Source of the DNA: an uncultured Ruminococcus sp.
Lineage (GTDB): Bacteria > Bacillota > Clostridia > Oscillospirales > Ruminococcaceae
Reading direction: 5' to 3'
NCBI GenBank assembly: GCA_900540005.1
Contig: UQEM01000008.1
Location: forward strand, 1 to 36,969
Length of the DNA stretch: 36,969 bases
Shown: one piece after another, positions 1 through 8,013 of the stretch
Layout: each line of letters opens with the position of its first letter
How positions within the stretch are numbered: position 1 is the first letter of the stretch
The notes under the pieces: generated by a model
The model's input: the letters and a program-made list of their open reading frames with translations, nothing else
Told to the model about the DNA's origin: nothing
The model's database searches: none
Program-made: the position numbers and the translations under genes

Positions 1-56
1 GCGTGAAATTTTGCCGAAAAGATGCGTTGTTAGGCTTAGTGTCAACACGACCTAGT
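1..56. other. contig edge, no gene seen
   Basis: These 56 bases lie downstream of the comF stop and run to the left contig end. I see no open reading frame, clear terminator hairpin or adapter sequence in them. Confidence 0.5.
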
Positions 57-719
57 TTATGTACCTTTCATCGGAGTTTTGCAGCAGCTCGCGCAATGCA
101 CGGCGGCAGCTCCGCTTTTTAGCAGTATTTCGGTTATTTCCGACATTGTAGCTCCCGTTGTGCATACATCGTCGATAAGAAGGACCTGCTTTCCGCGAAT
201 ATTCTGCGGAAGTGTTACTTCAAAGGCATTTTTGAGGTTGACCGCCCTCTCATCACGGGTAAGTTCCTTTTGACGAGCGGTTAAGCGCTGCTTTTCGACC
301 GCCTTTTCAGCGAGCGGGATATCAAGCTCGTTTGACATGACCCTTGCGATAAGTGCGGACTGGTTGTAGCCGCGTCTGCGCTTGTCTGAGCGGTACATCG
401 GCACGGGGACGATCACGTCCGCTTTTTTGGCGATCCCGTTTTCTCTGAGCACATCTGCAAGCGCACTTCCGAGAGCATAGTCTGCATTTCCGCAAACACC
501 GCGCTTCAGCAGAATAACCGCCGGCGAAACTTTTACGTTGTATTCAAAAGCAGCTGAAAAGCTTTCAGCGCCCTTGATATTGAATGAACCGCCGAATGGT
601 GTGAGACTGTTCGCACATTCTGAGCAAAAACGCTCGCTTTTTCCGATAACCTCACCGCATACAGGACAGCGTGTCGGGTAAAGCAGGTGGACTACTGAAC
701 TAAATAAACCTCCCCTCAT
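57..719 (-). CDS. comF: ComF family phosphoribosyltransferase-like protein
   Basis: A 220-residue ComF-family protein; in naturally competent bacteria ComF is a cytoplasmic factor for uptake of transforming DNA. Near the N-terminus there is a CxxC...CxxC zinc-binding set (CPVCGEV, then FCSEC, residues about 18-35). Near residues 180-192 there is the type I PRTase signature VLLIDDVCTTGAT, which binds a phosphoribosyl phosphate. Length is normal for the family. The start ATG overlaps the rmuC stop by four bases (ATGA, 716-719), so it is translationally coupled and is the last gene of the PBP operon. No comEA/comEC-type genes are in the window, so a role in competence is not shown here; a general nucleotide or DNA role is possible. 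Confidence 0.93.
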   Translation of the reverse strand: MRGGLFSSVVHLLYPTRCPVCGEVIGKSERFCSECANSLTPFGGSFNIKGAESFSAAFEYNVKVSPAVILLKRGVCGNADYALGSALADVLRENGIAKKADVIVPVPMYRSDKRRRGYNQSALIARVMSNELDIPLAEKAVEKQRLTARQKELTRDERAVNLKNAFEVTLPQNIRGKQVLLIDDVCTTGATMSEITEILLKSGAAAVHCASCCKTPMKGT

Positions 720-2062
720 TCGCCGTCACCTATAAGGGGAGTGTCCGCAGCGGCAATAGCTTCGATCGAGCTGAGCTTGCGGTTGATCTGTCTCGTGCGT
801 ACTCCCACGAGTTTTTCAAGATCGTCATCAACTTTTTTGATGTGCTTTTGTGTTTCCTCCAGAACCTTTGCAAAAGTCTGGAATTCGGTCTTGACTGAGC
901 CGAGTATCTCCCATACTTGACTGCTTTTCTTCTGAATAGCGAGGGTCTGAAAGCCCATTTGCAGCGAATTGAGCATAGCAGCCATAGTTGACGGGCCTGT
1001 GACTGTGACGTTGTAGTCACGGCGGAGCGTTTCAAGGAGTCCGCTGTTTACGACCTCGGCGTAAAGTCCCTCAAACGGCAGGAACATAATGCCGAAATTT
1101 GTGGTATACGGGGGAGAAACGTACTTGTCGCGGATATCCTTTGCGCATTTTTTTATGACAGCGGCAAGCTGTTTCTTGGCATCTGCCACAGCCTCGGGAC
1201 TGCCTGAATCATAAGCGTCCTGCAAGGCGGCAAAGGTATCGCCGGGGAACTTTGAGTCGATAGGGAGATATACAAAGCTGCCGTCTCCGTTTCCGGGGAG
1301 CTTTACCGCGAATTCAACATGATTGCTGCTGCGCGGAACGGTTGCAACTTCGCGATCGTACTGCTCGGGCGAGAGGATCTCCTCAAGGATAGCGCCAAGC
1401 TGTATTTCGCCGATAATACCGCGGTTTTTGACGTTGGAAAGAACCTTTTTGAGGTCGCCGACTCCCGAGGCGATGGTCTGCATCTCACCAAGCCCCTTGT
1501 AGACCTGTTCAAGACGCTCGCTGACAAGCTTGAACGACTCGTTCATTTTGGATTCAAGCTTTTCGTTGACGGTTGTCTGGATCGCGTCGAGCTTTTTGCT
1601 GTTTTCGTCCTGAATCGAAGTGAGGTGCTTGGTCATGGTCGAGCGTATTGCTTCAAGTTTCAGTTCATTGTTGGCTTCAAGAGTCTTGAAGCGGTTTTCG
1701 AGGACTTTTAGCTGCTCGTTGACTGCGGCTGAGGAGGCAGCCTGTTTCTGCGACAAAAACTTGTCCATATCAGAAAGCTTTGCGTTTATCTGCGTGCTCA
1801 TGTCGTCGATTCGTCTGGACTGAGCGTCACCCGAGTTTTTCTGCGCCATATTGAGCATATTGCCAAGACTGTTTACGCTCGACTGGATATTTGCAGAGAC
1901 TTCCTCGCGCAGAGCACGGTTTGAAGCCGCATTATCGTTTTTTATCATGTCCGCAATAGCGCGGTAATCCGTGTTTTTGCGTGAATTCCTGCTTATAAGG
2001 GATATCATGAACACCAGCAGAGCTATGATGACAATACTGAGAAAAATAAGAATTATTTCCAT
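716..2062 (-). CDS. rmuC: RmuC-family DNA recombination protein
   Basis: About 448 residues. The N-terminus (MEIILIFLSIVIIALLV) is one membrane helix. A long coiled coil rich in K, E, S and Q follows (about residues 30-200), then the RmuC nuclease-like domain (about 210-420) with typical stretches such as GIIGEIQL and LPIDSKFPGD. Family members limit inversions or rearrangements and are related to PD-(D/E)XK nucleases. A longer reading frame reaches 2158, but 2062 is the better start: the upstream methyltransferase stop codon TGA is itself part of a Shine-Dalgarno TGAGGTGA eight bases before this ATG. It is third in the PBP-methyltransferase-rmuC-comF operon. Confidence 0.93.
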   Translation of the reverse strand: MEIILIFLSIVIIALLVFMISLISRNSRKNTDYRAIADMIKNDNAASNRALREEVSANIQSSVNSLGNMLNMAQKNSGDAQSRRIDDMSTQINAKLSDMDKFLSQKQAASSAAVNEQLKVLENRFKTLEANNELKLEAIRSTMTKHLTSIQDENSKKLDAIQTTVNEKLESKMNESFKLVSERLEQVYKGLGEMQTIASGVGDLKKVLSNVKNRGIIGEIQLGAILEEILSPEQYDREVATVPRSSNHVEFAVKLPGNGDGSFVYLPIDSKFPGDTFAALQDAYDSGSPEAVADAKKQLAAVIKKCAKDIRDKYVSPPYTTNFGIMFLPFEGLYAEVVNSGLLETLRRDYNVTVTGPSTMAAMLNSLQMGFQTLAIQKKSSQVWEILGSVKTEFQTFAKVLEETQKHIKKVDDDLEKLVGVRTRQINRKLSSIEAIAAADTPLIGDGE

Positions 2063-2072
2063 TTTCGTCACC

Positions 2073-3188
2073 TCAGAAGTACATGAATAACTGGCATTTG
2101 AGCATACCGTTGTAGAGTTTCCTGCGCTTTCTGGCATTCGCGCCGAAGAACGACTCAAACTGCTCGTGCGGTGAGATTATGTACGAGCTTTTTCCGCCGC
2201 CGCGACCCAGAACTTTGCCCATTTTGCGGTAAATGTCCTCAGCTTCACGCAGTTCGAGCATTCTCTCGCCGTAAGGGGGATTGCATATCACGATCGAGTT
2301 TTCGGGCTGAACGAACTTTGTGATGTCTGCCTGTTCTACCTTTAGGCGGGACTTGATCCCTGCCTTGTGAGCGTTGTCAAGCGTGAGCGCAACTGCGCTG
2401 TCGTCTATGTCAAAGCCGATCCCCTGAAATTTCGCGGTTCTGTCAACGTTGTCGATAGCTCTTGCTCTTTCTTCGCGCCAAAGATCGCTGTTAAGAGAGC
2501 TCCACTTTTCGGCAGCAAAGCGCCTGTTGATACCGGGGGCTATCCTGAGCGCTTTGAGCGCCGATTCTATTAGGATAGTTCCGCTTCCGCAGAACGGGTC
2601 GCAAACAATGGAGTCAGGGCGAACACGTGCAAGGTCTATCATTCCGGCGGCAAGAGTCTCCTTTATAGGAGCAGTGTTGGAGTTGCGCCTGTAACCGCGC
2701 TTGTGCAGACCGATTCCGCTGGTATCGAGGTAGATCGAAACAACGTCTTTGAGAATGGTGAACTTGATCTGTACGGCAGCGCCTGTTTCCTCAAACCAGC
2801 TTATGCCGTATTTGGATTTGAGACGTTCAACTGCCGCTTTCTTGATTATCGACTGGCAGTCGGGAACACTGTGAAGTGTTGAATTGAGCGAGCTTCCCTT
2901 GACAGGAAAAGCGTCCTTTTCGCCGATATACCGTTCAAGTTCGATTTTTTTCACACCTTGGAACAATTCCTCGAATGTGACCGCCTTGAATTCGGCAAGC
3001 TCAATGAGCACTCTCTCCGCCACAGACAGGCAGATATTCGCACGGGCGATGATATTCTCATCGCCCATGAAACTTATTTTTCCGTCACTGACGCGCAGAT
3101 CCGTGCCGCCGATTTTCATTATTTCGTATTTGAGTACGCTTTCCAGACCAAAATGGCATGGACAGCACAGTCTGATTCTGTTATCCAT
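2073..3188 (-). CDS. THUMP-domain class I RNA methyltransferase (RlmL/YpsC type)
   Basis: A 371-residue protein with the arrangement of the YpsC/RlmL rRNA guanine-N2 methyltransferases. An N-terminal THUMP-like RNA-binding region (about 1-155) precedes a Rossmann-type methyltransferase with the SAM-binding motif CDPFCGSGTILIE (about 197-209) and the catalytic N-P-P-Y motif in NPPYGER (about 304-310). HKRGYRR just before the methyltransferase domain is also typical. Its ATG shares one base with the PBP stop codon (TAATG, 3186-3190), so expression is coupled to the PBP. The likely substrate is a 23S rRNA guanine by family knowledge; the exact position cannot be read from sequence. Confidence 0.93.
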   Translation of the reverse strand: MDNRIRLCCPCHFGLESVLKYEIMKIGGTDLRVSDGKISFMGDENIIARANICLSVAERVLIELAEFKAVTFEELFQGVKKIELERYIGEKDAFPVKGSSLNSTLHSVPDCQSIIKKAAVERLKSKYGISWFEETGAAVQIKFTILKDVVSIYLDTSGIGLHKRGYRRNSNTAPIKETLAAGMIDLARVRPDSIVCDPFCGSGTILIESALKALRIAPGINRRFAAEKWSSLNSDLWREERARAIDNVDRTAKFQGIGFDIDDSAVALTLDNAHKAGIKSRLKVEQADITKFVQPENSIVICNPPYGERMLELREAEDIYRKMGKVLGRGGGKSSYIISPHEQFESFFGANARKRRKLYNGMLKCQLFMYF

Positions 3189-5698
3189 TATTGAACTCCT
3201 TCTGCGGGAGCAGCGGGTGTTTCAGCGCTCGGGGTTTCAGGAACAGCAGGCGTTTCTCCGCCTGCGTTTCCTGCATTGCCCGTATCTGTGCTGTTTCCGC
3301 CGCCTGTATTTTCTTCACCGCCGGCAGCAGTCGTGGTCTCGCCGCCCGTGTTTTCGTTGTTTTCTGATGTGCTGCTCTCAGCGTCTGAATCTCCGTCCTC
3401 ATCGCTTGACCAGCCTCCGTGACCGCCGTTGCAGACAGGTGCGTTTGTGGACTTCCAGTATCCCGTTATACCCTTGGGACAGTACTGACCTGCGATATTT
3501 CCCGAAACTGTGCACATAGGCGCTTCAATTACCGACTTTACAGGTTCAAAGTCCTTTGGCGTGTCGGAGAACTGGGTATCTGCGTATTCACCGATAGCGT
3601 TGTGCCAAACCTTAGCCGAGATGGAGGAGGGGAGGTTGAGCGCGTCGTTATTGTACTTGTATCCGATAGTGATACCGCTTACAAAGTCGCGCGTCATTCC
3701 GACAAAGGTCTCATCATACCAGTTATCGGTCGTACCGGTCTTACCGCAGAGAACCTTATTGTTGAGCTTTGCCGCAGTACCTGTACCGTTTTCGACAACG
3801 TTCTTGAGGAGTCGGTTCATTACCCATGCGGTTTCGTCGGAAACAGCCTCACGCGGATTTCCGTCATTTTCGTAGATGATATTCTGAGCGCCGTCCTCGA
3901 TCTTGGTGATGATGTGAGCCTCGTTGTAAATACCCTCGTTTCCGTAAGGAATGTAAGCGTTTACGAGGTTTTCGAGCGTGATACCGTAGGTAAGAGCACC
4001 GAGTGAAAGCGGAGCGAGATTCTTATCTTCGGGATCAAGCTGCATACCGAGTTTTTCTGTACAGAAGTCGTAGACTGCCTCCGGGGTGAGCGTCTGACAG
4101 AGCTGTGCAGGGAGAGTATTGTACGACTTCTGGAGGAAGTAGTAAACGTTGTATGTTCCGTGAGTGAGCGTCTTGCCGTAGTTGTAAGGCCATGGCTCGC
4201 CGCTTTTGGTTGTCATTATCGGATCATCGCGGAACTGCGAACCCCAGTGTATGAGGTCGGTTTCAAGTGCAAGACCGTAAGTCGAGATTGGCTTAATGGT
4301 AGAACCGATCTGTCTCGGGTCGCGTACCGCGTAGTTTGTGATGAGTGACTCCTTCTTTTCGCCCCAGTCGCCTGCGAGTGCGAGAACCTCGCCGTCGTAA
4401 TTCATCGCGATAAAGGCGATATGCGGCAGATACTCCTCGGATTCGCCGTCACCGTCAAGGTCAGCCCATCTGCGGAGCGAGTCGGCAGAGTAGAGATTGT
4501 TGAGGTCAAGGAACTTCTCCTCAACGTATTTCTGCATTTTGTCGTCAATGCAGGAATATATCTGATAGCCGCCCTTGTTGATACGCCTGATAGCCTCCTG
4601 CTGGTCGATGTTGTACTGCTTCATAAGGAAGTCAGCCGCCTCGTAGTACATTGCGTCAACTACCCATGAAGAAGCCGACTGTTCCTGTTCAAGCTCTTCG
4701 GCAGAAGCCTCGGGGTGAGTTGCAAGATACTCCGGCGAGTCGGTGTAGATGAGCTTGGTGTTGAGGTACTGCTGGTACTCGTCATAGGTGATCGCGCCGT
4801 TGGTGTACATCTTGTAAAGGACGTATTCCTGACGGATCCGGTTATTTGCGCGTCCATCAAGTATTATCTGTCCCTCATCATTGGTCACGACATTGGAAGC
4901 TCCCGGTCCGTAATAGTTCGGGCTTTGGGGAATAGCCGCGAGAACGGCTGCCTCGGGCACGGTAAGGTCATCGACATTTTTACCGAAGTAACGGATAGAA
5001 GCAAGCTGGATACCGTTTACAGGGCCGCCGAAACCGATATAGTTGAGATATTCTTCAAGGATCTCGTCCTTGCTGTAGGTCTTTTCAAGCTGCATGGCGC
5101 TGAAAATTTCCCTTATCTTACGCTGAGGCGAGTGATCCTGATCTCCCGTGAGGTTTTTGATAAGCTGCTGAGTGATCGTAGAACCGCCCTGCTCGGTATC
5201 GTAGAAGTGCAGGAACATATTGAGAAACGCCGCGAATGTACGCTTGTAGTCAACACCGTCGTGGGTGTAGAAACGCTCGTCCTCGGTGCACACAAAGGCA
5301 TCGCGAACGTGCTGCGGTACTCGGTCTATCGACACAGGGATACGCTGAACGTCGGTTTTTACTCTGTGCAGCACAACGAGTTCTTCTTCGCCCTCGTCAT
5401 TGGTCTGTAGTCCGTAGAAGTATGTATCACTTCCCGATTCAAGCTCCTGCAGCGTAATGCTGGTCGATTCGTCCATAAAGTTGAGGACGTAAACGGTAAG
5501 AGCCGTGCAGACGATAGTTCCCGTAATTACTATCACGAGGAAAAGCGAGAGAAGCGTCGTGGCGATAACGGTCATGAGCTTCTTAAAGAAGAGAAAGACC
5601 TTGCTGTGCTTTTTCTTCTTCGGGTGCGGATCGCTGCTGTGCTTGGGTGCAGTTCCGCGAGGGGGGATTGCTCTTGGCGATTTTTTGTTTTCTTCCAT
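3188..5698 (-). CDS. class A penicillin-binding protein (transglycosylase/transpeptidase)
   Basis: About 836 residues: a bifunctional peptidoglycan polymerase and cross-linking enzyme. It has a basic cytoplasmic tail and one membrane helix (about 41-71). The GT51 domain has the catalytic Glu139 in EDERFYTHDGVD and GGSTITQQLIKN. The transpeptidase domain has Ser466-x-x-Lys (STIK), Ser525-x-Asn (SYN) and KTGTT (653-657), so all catalytic motifs are present. Unusual points are a DLDGDGESEE segment, like the start of a calcium loop, between the domains (about 413), and a tail of about 70 residues rich in Gly, Thr, Glu, Asn and Pro. A longer frame begins at 5785, but that ATG lies about 10 bases from the predicted transcription start and has no ribosome site. 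The start at 5698 has a GAGG upstream, with long spacing. First gene of the operon. Confidence 0.95.
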   Translation of the reverse strand: MEENKKSPRAIPPRGTAPKHSSDPHPKKKKHSKVFLFFKKLMTVIATTLLSLFLVIVITGTIVCTALTVYVLNFMDESTSITLQELESGSDTYFYGLQTNDEGEEELVVLHRVKTDVQRIPVSIDRVPQHVRDAFVCTEDERFYTHDGVDYKRTFAAFLNMFLHFYDTEQGGSTITQQLIKNLTGDQDHSPQRKIREIFSAMQLEKTYSKDEILEEYLNYIGFGGPVNGIQLASIRYFGKNVDDLTVPEAAVLAAIPQSPNYYGPGASNVVTNDEGQIILDGRANNRIRQEYVLYKMYTNGAITYDEYQQYLNTKLIYTDSPEYLATHPEASAEELEQEQSASSWVVDAMYYEAADFLMKQYNIDQQEAIRRINKGGYQIYSCIDDKMQKYVEEKFLDLNNLYSADSLRRWADLDGDGESEEYLPHIAFIAMNYDGEVLALAGDWGEKKESLITNYAVRDPRQIGSTIKPISTYGLALETDLIHWGSQFRDDPIMTTKSGEPWPYNYGKTLTHGTYNVYYFLQKSYNTLPAQLCQTLTPEAVYDFCTEKLGMQLDPEDKNLAPLSLGALTYGITLENLVNAYIPYGNEGIYNEAHIITKIEDGAQNIIYENDGNPREAVSDETAWVMNRLLKNVVENGTGTAAKLNNKVLCGKTGTTDNWYDETFVGMTRDFVSGITIGYKYNNDALNLPSSISAKVWHNAIGEYADTQFSDTPKDFEPVKSVIEAPMCTVSGNIAGQYCPKGITGYWKSTNAPVCNGGHGGWSSDEDGDSDAESSTSENNENTGGETTTAAGGEENTGGGNSTDTGNAGNAGGETPAVPETPSAETPAAPAEGVQ

Positions 5699-5801
5699 TT
5701 TGTCGCGCTGCCGTCCTCGAAAGAGAGCGGCTTTTCTCCTTTCAGAAAAATACTTGTCAATATACGAAAGATAAGCTGTGTACATATTTATACATTATAT
5801 A

Positions 5802-5830
5802 ATTATACCACAACACGCAGAATAAAGCAA
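5802..5830 (-). promoter_or_regulatory. sigma-A promoter of the PBP-rmuC-comF operon
   Basis: Read on the minus strand: -35 TTGCTT (5825-5830), a 17-base spacer, and -10 TATAAT (5802-5807) preceded by TGG, an extended -10. Transcription would begin near 5795, about 97 bases before the chosen PBP start. Confidence 0.7.
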
Positions 5831-6119
5831 TAGGCGAAAAGGCTTTTTTCTGATATCCTGCAAATGGTTTTCGGTCGGTGCGAATATTGTATAAGGCGGC
5901 TGTATGGCGTCAATAATAAATACGCAGATAAGGGGCGCACCGTACAAAAAGCTTTGACCTTTTACAAGAATTATGTGCGGTATTGCCCTAAAAATACTTT
6001 CAGAACCTGTCCGCATAGAAATTGTGTGCGTTTTTCATCGCAGCGATCGGTAAAATTTGCCGAAAATACGCGCGGAATTTTCTATGTGGGCAGTTCCTGA
6101 AAAGCAAGGAGTGACCAGA
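5831..6119. other. intergenic region between divergent PBP operon and BofC-like gene
   Basis: About 290 bases with no credible gene. It holds one degenerate palindromic repeat copy (5974-6099, listed separately) and the ribosome site AAGGAG (6106-6111) of the BofC-like gene. I could not find a sigma-A promoter with a good -35/-10 pair for that gene. A GGTAAAATT near 6049 resembles a forespore sigma -10, but no matching -35 lies at the right distance. Confidence 0.5.
5974..6099. repeat. palindromic intergenic repeat, copy A (degenerate)
   Basis: TGTGCGGTATTGCC (5974-5987) is the exact reverse complement of the 14-base unit in copy C at 14314-14327. CAGAACCTGTCCGCATA (6001-6017) is identical over 17 bases to copy B at 12494-12510. 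An imperfect inverted arm follows at 6081-6099 (TCTATGTGGGCAGTTCCTG). The copy looks like a decayed hairpin element with an insert between its arms. Confidence 0.6.
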
Positions 6120-6458
6120 ATGATGAGATCAATAAACAAGCGGATCTTTTTTACGCTTTTTGCAGCGATTACCGTGTCGGGATTTATCGTGATATGCACC
6201 TTGGGGCAGACAGTTCACCGTCATAAGGTGAACTCGAAAACCGCGTCAGTCGAGGCAGCAAAAACTCCGCCTGCGTATACTGTAACGGAGACGGAGGAGG
6301 GAATCTGTGTATATAAGGGGGAAAATCCCAAGCCGTACATGATATTGTCGTTTGACCCGATGATGCTGTCTGAGTACGACCGCGAGCAGCTTGAAAAGGG
6401 CATATCATTCCGCTCGGAATCCGAGTTGAGAAGATTCATTGAGGATCTGACAAGCTGA
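6120..6458 (+). CDS. small membrane-anchored BofC C-terminal-domain protein
   Basis: 112 residues. An N-terminal membrane helix or uncleaved signal (about 7-28, RIFFTLFAAITVSGFIVICTLG) precedes an extracytoplasmic region. The last 55 residues (ICVYKGENPKPYMIL, LSEYDREQLEKGI, ELRRFIEDLTS) match the C-terminal domain of BofC as I know it. BofC acts in the intermembrane space of sporulating Bacillus, where it restrains the SpoIVB signalling protease. The start is chosen by AAGGAG eight bases upstream; a second ATG follows directly. It ends nine bases before the convergent flavin reductase gene. The sigma-F operon nearby makes a sporulation role attractive, but the N-terminal BofC domain is missing and no forespore promoter is evident, so function is inferred only. 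Confidence 0.75.
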   Translation: MMRSINKRIFFTLFAAITVSGFIVICTLGQTVHRHKVNSKTASVEAAKTPPAYTVTETEEGICVYKGENPKPYMILSFDPMMLSEYDREQLEKGISFRSESELRRFIEDLTS

Positions 6459-6483
6459 GACTCTGTTTCAGCCTTGCTTTTTC
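6452..6483 (+). terminator. possible weak intrinsic terminator
   Basis: AAGCTGA and TCAGCCTT form a seven-pair stem with one bulged C around a nine-base loop, followed by GCTTTTTC. It overlaps the stop of the BofC-like gene and the end of the convergent flavin reductase gene. Confidence 0.35.
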
Positions 6484-7058
6484 GTGGGACGCTTTTTGCT
6501 TTTTTTGCGCACAGAAAAGCCGAAGTCTCCGAGTTTTCTTCCAAGGGCGAAGTATTCTCCGTGCGCGTAGGCGGTAAGACCGCATTGCTGGAGGTTGAGC
6601 TTGCCCTTGCTGTCGATGTAGCGCTCGTCAACGTCAATGCCAACTATCTCGGCGAGGAACATGGTGTGCGTTCCGAGAGGCTTTTCCTCAATAATCCTGC
6701 ATTCGAGGCTTACAGGACACTCCTCGATTATCGGAGCAGAGACTTCGCGGGCGGGAACGGCGTGAAATCCGCATTTTTCAAGCTTGTCGATATCTCTTCC
6801 GCTTCTCACTCCGCAGAAATCGACCTCTTTGCATATTGCCGAGGTCGTGAGATTGATGACAAATTCGCCGGAATTCTTTATCAGACCGTAGGAGTAGCGT
6901 TCGGGGCGCACCGATATATAGGTTATGGGCGGATGTGTACAGACTATTCCTGTCCAAGCTATCGTGAGGACATTAGGCTTTTCGGGTGTTCCGCAGCTTA
7001 CGAGGGCGGCAGGGACGGGAGCGAGCAGTGCGCTGCCTTTCCAGAATTGTTTTGACAT
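6468..7058 (-). CDS. flavin reductase family protein (flavoredoxin-like)
   Basis: About 196 residues of the flavin reductase-like, FMN-binding split-barrel fold. Family-typical segments are NVLTIAWTGIVCTHPP (FMN-contacting part, about 29-44), YSYGLIKNSGEFVINL, and ISVRPERYS. Relatives are flavoredoxins and NAD(P)H:FMN reductases; the electron donor and partner cannot be deduced. The C-terminus ends in a lysine/arginine-rich tail (VRKKSKKRPTKKQ). The start at 7058 is chosen over 7076 because CAGGTG lies at good distance upstream. It stands alone, with its own promoter and a possible operator. Confidence 0.88.
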   Translation of the reverse strand: MSKQFWKGSALLAPVPAALVSCGTPEKPNVLTIAWTGIVCTHPPITYISVRPERYSYGLIKNSGEFVINLTTSAICKEVDFCGVRSGRDIDKLEKCGFHAVPAREVSAPIIEECPVSLECRIIEEKPLGTHTMFLAEIVGIDVDERYIDSKGKLNLQQCGLTAYAHGEYFALGRKLGDFGFSVRKKSKKRPTKKQG

Positions 7059-7074
7059 ATTTTCACCTGTTTCC

Positions 7075-7130
7075 AAGAACCTGAGACAGGCTCCGAGTTA
7101 TATTATACAGTATCACATATACTGACTTAA
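7075..7130 (-). promoter_or_regulatory. promoter with palindromic spacer and leader hairpin, flavin reductase gene
   Basis: Minus strand: -10 TATAAT at 7102-7107, a weak -35 TTAAGT at 7125-7130, and a 17-base spacer (7108-7124) that is itself a perfect inverted repeat, CAGTAT-N5-ATACTG. A repeat exactly filling the spacer suggests an operator for a dimeric regulator. Just downstream, GAGCCTG/CAGGTTC (7076-7092) can form a short hairpin resembling the CAGAACCTG unit of the palindromic repeats. Confidence 0.5.
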
Positions 7131-7200
7131 TTATATCATCAAAGGGTGAAAATTTCAATACGGGGGTGCGGATATGACAAATTTTTCATTTTGTTCATGA

Positions 7201-7206
7201 TATAAT
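7201..7206 (+). promoter_or_regulatory. possible -10 element of the spoIIA operon
   Basis: TATAAT occurs 46 bases before the spoIIAA start. No good sigma-A -35 sits 16-18 bases upstream, and I do not see a convincing sigma-H promoter, which drives this operon in Bacillus. Only the -10 match is visible. Confidence 0.3.
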
Positions 7207-7251
7207 AGGGCAGAAACAAGACGCAAAAGGCAAAGGAAGGGAGGAAAATCA

Positions 7252-7557
7252 ATGAAAATTGATATAAAAACAGAAGGCGGAGCGGCAGTTGCGCGGCTAA
7301 GCGGTGAGATCGACCACCATAACGCTAAGGATCTGCGCTCTCAGTTGGATAAATACATAATTTCGACCCAGCCAAGGGAGCTTGTCATGGATTTCAAGAA
7401 CATAACGTTCATGGACAGCTCGGGGATAGGCTTGATAATGGGCAGGACAAAGCTTATGGGAGAGTGCGGCGGAAGAGTTGAGGTGCGTTCACCGCAGCCC
7501 TATATCAAGCGCGTTCTCAGGCTTTCGGGCATTGAGCGGATAGTAAAAATAACGTGA
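7252..7557 (+). CDS. spoIIAA: anti-sigma F factor antagonist SpoIIAA
   Basis: A 101-residue single STAS domain. The phosphorylatable serine lies in MDSSGIGLIMGR (about residues 56-67), the segment that marks SpoIIAA. In sporulating Firmicutes the unphosphorylated form binds SpoIIAB and frees sigma F in the forespore; SpoIIAB phosphorylates and so inactivates it. GGGAGG is placed well before the ATG. First of three genes in canonical spoIIAA-spoIIAB-sigF order, 18 bases before spoIIAB. Confidence 0.96.
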   Translation: MKIDIKTEGGAAVARLSGEIDHHNAKDLRSQLDKYIISTQPRELVMDFKNITFMDSSGIGLIMGRTKLMGECGGRVEVRSPQPYIKRVLRLSGIERIVKIT

Positions 7558-7575
7558 GCCACAGGGAGGAAAATC

Positions 7576-8013
7576 ATGGAAGTTTTAAATGAAATAAAGT
7601 TTGCGATGCCGTCGCTCTCGGTGAATGAAGGTGCGGCGCGCGCTGTAGTTTCGTCGTTTCTGATACAGGCAGACCCGACCGTTGAGGAGCTTTCCGACAT
7701 AAGGACGGCGGTCTCCGAGGCTGTCACAAACGCGATAGTACACGGCTACCGCAATACACGCGGAAATGTGGAGATAGTGGTAAAGCTTTTGCCGGAGCGT
7801 GAGATATACATAAGGATCAAAGATAAGGGCTGTGGGATCGGTGACATAGAACAGGCAATGGAGCCGCTTTTCACGACTGCTCCCGAGGAGGAGCGTTCGG
7901 GACTTGGATTTTCCGTCATGCAGTCGTTCATGGACAAGCTTACGGTACGCAGTAAGCTTGGCTGCGGCACGACTGTTGTGATGAGAAAGAGGCTTTCGGC
8001 TCATGGAGACTGA
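7576..8013 (+). CDS. spoIIAB: anti-sigma F factor and serine kinase SpoIIAB
   Basis: A 145-residue GHKL-type protein that binds sigma F or phosphorylates SpoIIAA, depending on the adenine nucleotide bound. The N-box is visible in SEAVTNAIVHGYRN (about 46-59), the G1 box in DKGCGIGD (about 87-94) and the G2 box in RSGLGFSVMQSF (about 111-122). Length is typical. Its own GGGAGG ribosome site lies in the 18-base gap after spoIIAA, and its end overlaps the sigF start by 11 bases, which couples anti-sigma and sigma synthesis. Confidence 0.96.
   Translation: MEVLNEIKFAMPSLSVNEGAARAVVSSFLIQADPTVEELSDIRTAVSEAVTNAIVHGYRNTRGNVEIVVKLLPEREIYIRIKDKGCGIGDIEQAMEPLFTTAPEEERSGLGFSVMQSFMDKLTVRSKLGCGTTVVMRKRLSAHGD

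Noticed and set aside
2063..2158. N-terminal extension of RmuC by 32 residues
   Set aside because: It overlaps the methyltransferase gene, lacks a ribosome site, and the 2062 start begins cleanly with a membrane helix.
6048..6058. Forespore sigma-type promoter before the BofC-like gene
   Set aside because: Only a GGTAAAATT -10-like string is present; no matching -35 lies at the right distance.
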